From positions 1 to 5,002 of the forward strand of contig JAKSPZ010000101.1 of assembly GCA_024404395.1 (NCBI GenBank): a stretch of 5,002 nucleotides of DNA, read 5' to 3'. The first letter of the stretch is position 1, and the number at the start of each line of letters is the position of its first letter. Positions 1 to 5,002 of the stretch are shown here, in pieces. The notes beneath the pieces were generated by a model, which searched no databases, was not told the DNA's origin, and saw nothing but the letters and a program-made list of their open reading frames with translations. The position numbers were made by a program, and so were the translations under genes. Origin of the DNA: Clostridia bacterium (GTDB taxonomy: Bacteria > Bacillota > Clostridia > Christensenellales > Aristaeellaceae).

Positions 1-1402
1 TGAAATAGATGAAGGGGTTGTAGTCAACAACAGCCACATAGCTCATGGCGATGACAGTGAAGGCGAGGAGACCAACGCCGGAAACGACACGGATCGCGGT
101 GTCGGAAACGTGGAATCGATTGCGGAGCCACTGACCGACGGGGAGACCGAAGACAACGCCGCCTGCGATGAACAGACCGTACTCACGCAGCAGCAGGGAA
201 GCGGTGGGATCCCAGAAACGCGCACCGTTGATACCGAACATGGTGCCGTAGAAGCGCCAGGCAACGCCGAGATTTTCGGAGCGAATCATGACCGTAACGG
301 TCACCAGCATGAACATGGCATAGAAGATGCCGGGCGCGGCATGTTTTTCGAGCCACTTGCCCAGTCCGCTGACGCGCTCAAATGCCTGCAGGACGAAGAA
401 GGAAATACCCCAGATGACATAGGTCCACGCTGCGCCGTGCCAGAGACCCGTCAGTGCCCAGACAACGAACATGTTGAACAGCATGCGTGCGGTCTTAACG
501 CGGCTTCCGCCCAGAGGGAAGAAGACATAGTCGCGGAACCAGGTGCAGAGGGAGATGTGCCAACGGCGCCAGAATCCGGCAACGGAACGGGAGAGCCAGG
601 GATAATCGAAGTTCTCGAGGAAGTGGAAGCCGAACATGCGTCCGAGACCAATCGCCATGTCCGAATAACCGGAAAAGTCATAGTAGACCTGCATCAGATA
701 GGCGATTGCCGCCAGCCACGCACTGCCCACGGAGAGATAGGAACCGTCCAGCGCAAAGGTGGTATCGACCAGTGCACCGAGGGTGTTTGCCAGCAGCATC
801 TTTTTGCAGAAACCGCCCATAAACCGCTGACAGCCCTGAGTGAAATCGGGAAGATTCTCCTTGCGATGCTCGATCTCTTCGGCGATGGTGCGATAGCGAA
901 CGATGGGGCCCGCAATGAGCTGGGGGAAGAAGGAGATGTAGAGGCAGACGTTGATAAGATTGGTCTGTACCTTGCCGTCACCGCGGTAAACGTCGACAAC
1001 GTAGCTGATCGCCTGGAAAGTGAAGAAGGAGATGCCGATGGGGAGTGCGATCTTCGGAACGGCGAAACTCAGCCCGAACCAGCTGCGTACGCTGCCCATC
1101 AGGAAGGTCAGATACTTGAAGACACCCAACAGACAGAGGTTGAAGACAGCCATCAGAACGATGACACGCTTAGCCTTTTTCTTATCATCCCGCAGCTTGT
1201 CCACCCAGAGACCGAAGCCCCAGTTGGCGACGATGGAGGCGATCATGATGAGAACGAATTTCGGCTCACCCCATGCATAAAAAAGCAGGCTCATGAGGGT
1301 GAGGAACAGATTGCTCAGTTTGCGATTTTTATGGATGATAAAATAAACGATCAGAACGATCGGCAGAAAATAGAACAGGAAGATCTTGCTGGAGAAAACC
1401 AT
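1..1402 (-). CDS. MBOAT family O-acyltransferase (AlgI/DltB-like), C-terminal end cut by window edge
   Basis: This is a polytopic membrane enzyme expected to move an acyl group, usually acetyl, across the cytoplasmic membrane for O-acylation of a surface polysaccharide or other envelope polymer; the substrate cannot be read from the sequence. The open frame gives 467 residues without a stop and ends in NPFIYF, close to the usual C-terminus of the family (about 470 residues), so only a few residues should be missing. Family motifs seen: LPIGISFFTFQ (about 120-130), FFPQLIAGPIVRY (158-170), YYDFSGYSDMAIG (240-252), FWRRWHISL (277-285) and LTGLWHGAAW (317-326). His282 and His322 match the two conserved MBOAT histidines, and His322 is the likely catalytic one. 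Hydrophobic segments occur near 7-23, 37-60, 79-98, 119-135, 150-165, 226-245, 308-335, 356-373, 407-422 and 437-458. The ATG start is supported by AAGGAG nine bases upstream and by the typical MVFSS N-terminus. Such genes are often followed by an SGNH/AlgX-type partner, which would lie beyond the left edge. A DltB assignment is less likely because no dlt genes are visible. Confidence 0.93.
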   Translation of the reverse strand, partial: MVFSSKIFLFYFLPIVLIVYFIIHKNRKLSNLFLTLMSLLFYAWGEPKFVLIMIASIVANWGFGLWVDKLRDDKKKAKRVIVLMAVFNLCLLGVFKYLTFLMGSVRSWFGLSFAVPKIALPIGISFFTFQAISYVVDVYRGDGKVQTNLINVCLYISFFPQLIAGPIVRYRTIAEEIEHRKENLPDFTQGCQRFMGGFCKKMLLANTLGALVDTTFALDGSYLSVGSAWLAAIAYLMQVYYDFSGYSDMAIGLGRMFGFHFLENFDYPWLSRSVAGFWRRWHISLCTWFRDYVFFPLGGSRVKTARMLFNMFVVWALTGLWHGAAWTYVIWGISFFVLQAFERVSGLGKWLEKHAAPGIFYAMFMLVTVTVMIRSENLGVAWRFYGTMFGINGARFWDPTASLLLREYGLFIAGGVVFGLPVGQWLRNRFHVSDTAIRVVSGVGLLAFTVIAMSYVAVVDYNPFIYF

Positions 1403-1439
1403 TTTGTGTGACTCCTTACCGTATACAAATCCGACCTTA

Positions 1440-1468
1440 ATTATAACGTATTTCGGGAATTTTGTCCA
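1440..1468 (-). promoter_or_regulatory. Predicted sigma-A-type promoter of the MBOAT gene
   Basis: Reading the minus strand, a -35 box TGGACA (1468-1463, one mismatch to TTGACA) is followed by a 17-base spacer and a perfect -10 box TATAAT (1445-1440). Transcription should begin near 1433, giving a leader of about 30 bases that contains the AAGGAG ribosome site at 1417-1412. The -35 box lies inside a short inverted repeat, which suggests control by a repressor or activator. Confidence 0.75.
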
Positions 1469-1499
1469 TATTGGACTGCGAATTTCTTCCTTTGTCCAT
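1461..1499. repeat. Direct and inverted repeats overlapping the MBOAT -35 box (possible operator)
   Basis: The nine-base word TTTGTCCAT occurs at 1461-1469 and again at 1491-1499, exactly 30 bases apart, near three helical turns. The first copy also forms an inverted repeat, GTCCA (1464-1468), TAT, TGGAC (1472-1476), which covers the MBOAT -35 box. This arrangement is compatible with a regulator binding site, but the arms are only five bases and no regulator family is recognised, so the operator role is inferred. Confidence 0.35.
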
Positions 1500-1522
1500 G
1501 AAAGTGATTAATGAAGTTTTAT

Positions 1523-1551
1523 TTGCATATTCCGTCATTTTCGTGTATAAT
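1523..1551 (+). promoter_or_regulatory. Predicted sigma-A-type promoter of the darA-holB-ricT-pgi operon
   Basis: A -35 box TTGCAT (1523-1528) is separated by 17 bases from a perfect -10 box TATAAT (1546-1551). AT-rich sequence just upstream (about 1501-1522) could act as an UP element. Transcription should start near 1558, giving a short leader of about 24 bases that holds the ribosome site, with no room for a riboswitch. No other promoter of this quality was found inside the downstream genes, so it probably drives the whole unit. Confidence 0.78.
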
Positions 1552-1581
1552 GTCAGTTAGTTACAAAGGGGGATTGTTTTT

Positions 1582-1914
1582 ATGAAGCTTTTGATCGCAA
1601 TCGTTCAGGATGAAGATGCTTCCAAGCTGGTCGCAGAGCTCATGACGAACGGATATCGCGTTACCAAACTTGCAACCACCGGCGGCTTCCTGCGCGCAGG
1701 CAATACCACGCTGCTGGCCGGTGTCGAAGAAGTTCAGCTGGATGAGGCACTTGCGATCGTTGAAAAGGTCTGCAAGAGCCGCAAGCAGCTCGCTACCGCG
1801 CCCACGCCTGCAACCGGCACTTCCGGCGGCGTGATGTCTTCCTATCCCGTTGAGGTAACGGTAGGCGGCGCAACGGTCTTTGTGATGGACGTTGATCGCT
1901 TCGTCAAGTTCTGA
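1582..1914 (+). CDS. darA: Cyclic-di-AMP receptor, DarA/PstA family (PII-like)
   Basis: This 110-residue protein matches the full length of the DarA/PstA (YaaQ, DUF970) family, trimeric PII-like cytosolic proteins that bind the second messenger c-di-AMP. Visible family features are the N-terminal strand MKLLIAIVQDED, R26 and T28 in the segment YRVTKL, the glycine-rich binding segment TGGFLRAGNTTLLAGV (33-48), a flexible Ala/Thr/Pro/Gly/Ser-rich loop (about 70-88) and the closing strand ATVFVMDVDRFVKF (97-110). The ATG is preceded by an AAAGGGGG ribosome site (1565-1572) with nine bases of spacing. It is the first gene of the operon and overlaps holB by one base. The family's downstream effector is not well defined, so the cellular output here is unknown. 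Homology to nitrogen PII proteins is structural only; the binding segment favours a c-di-AMP receptor. Confidence 0.95.
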   Translation: MKLLIAIVQDEDASKLVAELMTNGYRVTKLATTGGFLRAGNTTLLAGVEEVQLDEALAIVEKVCKSRKQLATAPTPATGTSGGVMSSYPVEVTVGGATVFVMDVDRFVKF

Positions 1915-1916
1915 TG
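1912..1916 (+). promoter_or_regulatory. TGATG stop-start overlap coupling darA to holB
   Basis: The darA stop TGA (1912-1914) and the holB start ATG (1914-1916) share one base. No good Shine-Dalgarno sequence lies in the end of darA, in contrast to the strong sites before darA, ricT and pgi. HolB is therefore probably made by ribosomes that terminate on darA and reinitiate. The overlap also supports this ATG as the real holB start. Confidence 0.6.
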
Positions 1917-2867
1917 GCGAATCCCAACGAGCGTGTCGCTGCGCTGCTACGCGGCATTAACGGCGGCACCGGTGTGCACGCTGCCCTGTTTTCCGGACCG
2001 AAAGGAACGGGTAAACGGGAGGGCGCGGTTTGGTTGGCCAGCGGAGTGATGGGCGAATCGGACAGCAAGCCCTGTGGGGTCTGTCCCGCCTGCAGACGCG
2101 TCGCTGAGGGGCAGCACATCGACGTGCGTTTTATCGAGCCGGAAAAGAACCTGATCAAGGTCGATACCATTCGAGAACTGATCAACTTTCTGAATATGTC
2201 CGCCTACGAAGGCGGTTATCGCGTGGCGATCATCGATGGTGCGGAATGCATGAACGAGCAGGCTCAAAATGCATTGCTGAAGACCCTCGAGGAGCCCGGC
2301 GATAGGGTGGTCATGCTCCTGCTGACCACAACACCCGAGGCATTGCTGCCGACGGTCATTTCAAGATGCCGCATGGTGCGGTTTACGCCCATGTCAGTGG
2401 AAGCCTGTGCCGCCGAATTGGAGAAGCGCGGAATGACGCCTTCACGGGCGCGGTTGCTTGCGGGGCTCGGTCAGGGTGCCGTGGGCGAAGCGGAGCGCAT
2501 CGATAAGGATGCGTCTTACTTTGAACTGCGCGATCGTGTTTTTGCGGCACTGAAGCGTTTAAAGGATACGGCATCCGTGCTGGATGCCGCCAACGAGATC
2601 GGCACTTTCGGCAAAGAAGATGGCGACACGGTCCGTCCCGAGAATGTGGTTCTGGACATCCTCGAACTCTGGGCAAGAGACCGAATGGCAATCCAGAACG
2701 GTGGGGAAGTCTTCCAGACCGACATCATCGCCGACCTGAAGGCATCGAAGATCGATGGAATAAAAATGTTGAAGCTGGTTATGAAAGCACGCGTGTCTTT
2801 CAGACAGCATGTCAACTGGACGAATATATTGGAGACCATGTTCTTTGAACTGGTCAACGGAAACTGA
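1914..2867 (+). CDS. holB: DNA polymerase III subunit delta prime (clamp loader)
   Basis: At 317 residues this fits the delta prime subunit of the replicative clamp loader, which works with delta and tau/gamma to load the beta sliding clamp on primed DNA. The N-terminal AAA+ fold is evident: P-loop-like GPKGTGKR (28-35, with R where a Ser/Thr would normally follow GK), a zinc-module remnant CGVCPAC (C54, C57, C60), the degenerate Walker B region VAIIDGAECMNEQAQNALLKTLEEP (104-128, split here as VAIIDGAECM and NEQAQNALLKTLEEP), and the SRC motif S150-R151-C152 that serves as an arginine-finger element. The C-terminal part (about 165-317) is the weakly conserved helical collar region, ending in a helix rich in aromatic residues. 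The degenerate nucleotide motifs favour delta prime over DnaX, which is also far longer. The usual first cysteine of the zinc site is absent (Val45/Met46 at that place). The gene sits between darA and ricT as in many Bacillota. Confidence 0.94.
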   Translation: MANPNERVAALLRGINGGTGVHAALFSGPKGTGKREGAVWLASGVMGESDSKPCGVCPACRRVAEGQHIDVRFIEPEKNLIKVDTIRELINFLNMSAYEGGYRVAIIDGAECMNEQAQNALLKTLEEPGDRVVMLLLTTTPEALLPTVISRCRMVRFTPMSVEACAAELEKRGMTPSRARLLAGLGQGAVGEAERIDKDASYFELRDRVFAALKRLKDTASVLDAANEIGTFGKEDGDTVRPENVVLDILELWARDRMAIQNGGEVFQTDIIADLKASKIDGIKMLKLVMKARVSFRQHVNWTNILETMFFELVNGN

Positions 2868-2882
2868 GGAGGATAACCGTCG

Positions 2883-4046
2883 ATGGCAACGGTAATCGGA
2901 GTCCGCTTCAAAAAAGCGGGCAAGGTATATTATTTCGATCCCGGCGAGTTTTGGCCCAACGCGGGCGATTTCGTAGTCGTTGAGACCACTCGCGGCGCTG
3001 AGTTGGGCGAGGTCATCGCCGCGGCGCGGACCATTGCGGACGAACAGATCGTGACGCCTTTGAAGAAGGTCGTACGCATGGCAACGTCCGACGATATCCG
3101 TCGTGCCGAGAGCAACGAACAGCGCGAAAAGGAAGCGTACCGCATCTGTCAGGAAAAGATCATCAAGCATAAGCTTGAGATGAAACTTGTCAGTGTGGAA
3201 TACACATTTGATGACAGCAAGATCATTTTTTATTTCACCGCCAACGGGCGCGTGGATTTCCGCGATCTTGTCAAGGATCTGGCAACGGTCTTCAAGACGC
3301 GCATCGAGCTGCGACAGATTGGTGTGCGCGATGAGGCAAAGATGCTCGGCGGCATCGGCTCCTGTGGACGCCCCATCTGCTGCGGTGCTTTCCTGGGTGA
3401 CTTCCAGCCCGTATCCATCAAGATGGCGAAGGAACAGAACCTGTCCCTGAATCCCACCAAGATCTCCGGTCTCTGCGGCAGACTGATGTGCTGCCTGAAG
3501 TATGAGCAGAGCACCTATGAGCAGACGTTGAAGCGCGTGCCGAAGGTGGGTAAGGAGATCGTCACGCCCGACGGCATCGGTGTCATCACCGAGATCAATG
3601 CCATTCGCGAGAGCGTGAAGGTCCGCATCCATACGGGTGACGACGAGTTCGAGTTCCGTGTGTATCCCATTGACGACTGCCGTCGTCCCGATGCGGGTGA
3701 AGTTGCCGCCCATCGCGAGCAGATGAAGAGCTTTGCGCCGAAGCCCGTAAAGGTCGAGAAGCCCGAAAAGGTAGAAAAGGCAGCGGAGGAAGCGCCTGCG
3801 GAAGAACCGAAGAAAAAGCGTTATCCCCATCAGAAGCCTGTCAAGACGCTGAGCACCGACGAGTTCCTCGAGCAGATGCAGACGCCCGACGAGCCCGCAC
3901 CCGAGGCCGGTGAAGCCCCCAAGCCCGAGGGCGGAGAGGCACCCAAGCATAAAGAACATCGTCGTCGTCATCGCAGCAATCGCGGCAAGCGCGAGGAAGG
4001 CGAAGGAAACGACAATCGAAACGATAACAATAATAACAACGACTGA
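2883..4046 (+). CDS. ricT: RicT/YaaT family PSP1-domain regulatory protein with long C-terminal tail
   Basis: The first 280 or so residues match RicT (YaaT), which in Bacillus subtilis forms the Fe-S-cluster-bearing RicA-RicF-RicT complex that modulates RNase Y mRNA processing and influences competence, sporulation and biofilm formation. The PSP1 core includes GSCGRPICCGAFLGDF (159-174), a MAKEQNLSLNPTKISG stretch (181-196) and LCGRLMCCLKYE (197-208), with cysteines C161, C166, C167, C198, C203 and C204 available for Fe-S ligation. Start: ATG ten bases after a strong AGGAGG (2867-2872), 15 bases past the holB stop. From about residue 282 the protein carries an unusual tail of roughly 106 residues: Lys/Glu/Pro-rich, then a basic patch (about 355-370, HRRRHRSNRGKR) and a polar end NDNNNNND. 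Bacillus RicT is about 275 residues and lacks such a tail. RicA and RicF are not in this window, so partnership is assumed from the family. Confidence 0.93.
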   Translation: MATVIGVRFKKAGKVYYFDPGEFWPNAGDFVVVETTRGAELGEVIAAARTIADEQIVTPLKKVVRMATSDDIRRAESNEQREKEAYRICQEKIIKHKLEMKLVSVEYTFDDSKIIFYFTANGRVDFRDLVKDLATVFKTRIELRQIGVRDEAKMLGGIGSCGRPICCGAFLGDFQPVSIKMAKEQNLSLNPTKISGLCGRLMCCLKYEQSTYEQTLKRVPKVGKEIVTPDGIGVITEINAIRESVKVRIHTGDDEFEFRVYPIDDCRRPDAGEVAAHREQMKSFAPKPVKVEKPEKVEKAAEEAPAEEPKKKRYPHQKPVKTLSTDEFLEQMQTPDEPAPEAGEAPKPEGGEAPKHKEHRRRHRSNRGKREEGEGNDNRNDNNNNND

Positions 4047-4060
4047 CGGAGGACAGACCC

Positions 4061-5002
4061 ATGGTCAATTGGACGAATTTTGATGAGTTGAAGAGTGTAA
4101 AAGCACTTGAACAGATGGAACGCGTATGTCTGAAGTGCGCGATGTCCGGCGAGAACGGCAAGGGACGTGTTGAGGAGAACAGCGGTCCCACGTGTTACGG
4201 ACTGGCCTACAACTATTCCGCGAAGCAGGTCAATTAGGAGATCATCGACGGTCTGCAGGCACTGGCGGAAGAAGCGCAGCTGGCTGAGAAGTATGCAGCC
4301 CTTTACAGCGGCGAGATCATCAATACCGGCGAAAAGCGCCGCGTACTGCATCAGCTGACGCGCGGTCAGCTGGGCGATGCGGTCGTCATCGACGGCGTCG
4401 ACAAGGGTGCATTCTATGCCGAACAGCAGAAGAAGATCACCGCTTTTGCCAACCGTGTTCATGCGGGCGAGATCGTAAACGCAGCAGGCGAGAAGTTCAC
4501 CACCGTTGTGCAGATCGGTATCGGCGGCAGCGACCTCGGTCCCCGCGCCATGTATATCGCTCTGGAGAACTGGGCACGTAAGAACGGCTGCTTCAAGATG
4601 GAAGCACGCTTCATCAGCAATGTCGACCCCGATGATGCCGCTGCCGTGCTGAACGGTATCGATGTTGCTCACAGCATCTTCATCCTGGTCTCCAAGTCCG
4701 GCACCACCCTTGAGACCCTCACCAACGAAGCCTTCGTCAAGAATGCCCTTGCCAACGCGGGTCTGGACGCTTCCAAGCATATGATCGCCGTCACCAGCGA
4801 GACCTCTCCTCTGGCGAAGAGCAGCGATTACCTCGCCGCCTTCTTCATGGATGACTTTATCGGCGGTCGTTATTCTTCCTGCTCCGCAGTCGGCGGTGCA
4901 GTACTGTCTCTGGCATTCGGTCCCGAGATTTTCGAGCGTTTCCTTGCCGGCGCCGCCGCAGGCGACAAGATGGCGACCGAAAAGGACAGCCGCAAGAATC
5001 CG
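4061..5002 (+). CDS. pgi: Glucose-6-phosphate isomerase, interrupted by an in-frame TAG (possible pseudogene) and cut at the window edge
   Basis: This frame encodes phosphoglucose isomerase, the cytosolic glycolytic enzyme that interconverts glucose 6-phosphate and fructose 6-phosphate. It gives 314 codons to the right edge; the family is usually 445-550 residues, so the C-terminal catalytic part lies outside. Seen (numbering counts the TAG as codon 59): LNGE-like YSGEIINTGEKRRVLHQLTRG (82-102, in parts YSGEIINTGEKR and VLHQLTRG), IGIGGSDLGPRAMY (152-165), the phosphate-binding SKSGTTLET (211-219) and the signature DFIGGRYSSCSAVG (265-278). The ATG follows GGAGG (4048-4052) at eight bases, 14 bases after ricT. 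Homology is continuous on both sides of the TAG at 4235-4237, so there is no frameshift. The next in-frame start candidates (GTG at 4508, ATG at 4550) are too far inside to give a working enzyme. If the stop is real and not read through, only 58 residues are made. Confidence 0.9.
4235..4237 (+). other. In-frame amber (TAG) codon within pgi
   Basis: The frame reads GTC AAT TAG GAG ATC ATC, between YSAKQVN and EIIDGLQAL, both recognisable isomerase sequence. A single change from GAG (Glu), CAG (Gln) or AAG (Lys) explains it; Glu fits the acidic run seen in relatives. The three stops visible in the window (darA, holB, ricT) are all TGA, so TAG is not seen used as a normal terminator here. Error, nonsense mutation and readthrough cannot be separated from the sequence. 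Confidence 0.9.

Noticed and set aside
110..1411. A 433-residue open frame on the plus strand
   Set aside because: It is antisense to the MBOAT gene, whose motifs are clear. The translation is an implausible acidic, Glu/Asp/His-rich sequence with no recognisable domain, and it has no ribosome site or promoter.
1403..1581. Riboswitch or small RNA in the divergent intergenic region
   Set aside because: The predicted leaders are only about 24 and 30 bases, with no stable stem-loops or terminator hairpin; the space is explained by two promoters and the short repeats.
2559..3971. A 470-residue open frame on the minus strand
   Set aside because: It is antisense to holB and ricT, both of which are firmly identified. 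Long antisense frames are expected in GC-rich genes with biased codon use, and no family motifs are seen.
4237..4260. Possible translation restart just after the pgi TAG, using the TAGGAG as a ribosome site
   Set aside because: No ATG, GTG or TTG occurs in frame within a usable distance; only a CTG about 12 bases on is available, which is too weak to propose.
4167..4358. A short plus-strand frame spanning the pgi TAG, considered as evidence of a frameshift
   Set aside because: Isomerase homology stays in the original frame both before and after the TAG, so a frameshift is not needed; the short frame is a shadow with an Arg/Ser-rich translation.
3968..4780. A 270-residue open frame on the minus strand
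   Set aside because: It lies opposite the end of ricT and the pgi frame with its conserved isomerase motifs, and shows no protein family features of its own.
1..5002. CRISPR arrays, tRNA or rRNA genes, insertion sequences or prophage genes
   Set aside because: No repeat-spacer pattern, tRNA-like cloverleaf, transposase motif or terminal repeats were seen; the window is filled by identifiable chromosomal genes.

Overview
The window looks like a chromosomal segment of a moderately GC-rich Bacillota bacterium, most likely a Clostridia-type anaerobe. The basis is the run darA (cyclic-di-AMP receptor), holB (clamp-loader delta prime) and ricT (PSP1-domain protein), a Bacillota signature related to the tmk-darA-yaaR-holB-ricT-yabA cluster of Bacillus subtilis. 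Strong Shine-Dalgarno sequences and consensus sigma-A-type promoters agree with this. The genus cannot be fixed from the sequence alone.

Layout: positions 1-1402 on the minus strand encode an AlgI/DltB-like membrane-bound O-acyltransferase (MBOAT). Its start and catalytic region are present, and only its last few residues should lie beyond the left edge. Positions 1403-1581 form a divergent intergenic region with one well-formed promoter facing each way and a set of short repeats over the MBOAT promoter. From 1582 to the right edge runs one tightly packed plus-strand unit: darA (1582-1914), holB (1914-2867, overlapping darA by one base), ricT (2883-4046) and a glucose-6-phosphate isomerase gene pgi (4061 to the right edge, 3' end missing). 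Gaps inside the unit are 15 and 14 bases, no terminator is visible, and the single promoter lies upstream of darA, so it is probably one operon.

The operon joins second-messenger sensing (DarA), DNA replication (HolB), RNA processing or developmental regulation (RicT) and glycolysis (Pgi). The first three are commonly neighbours in Bacillota without a known direct mechanistic link; pgi seems to be a lineage-specific addition. The MBOAT gene is transcribed away and probably belongs to a separate surface-polysaccharide acylation unit continuing to the left.

The most notable feature is an in-frame TAG codon at codon 59 of an otherwise intact pgi reading frame. It may be a sequencing error, a nonsense mutation or, less likely, amber readthrough. 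Other points of interest are a long charged, asparagine-ending tail on RicT, a missing canonical zinc-ligand cysteine in HolB, and repeated operator-like sequence over the MBOAT promoter. I did not find convincing evidence of an undescribed multi-gene system.
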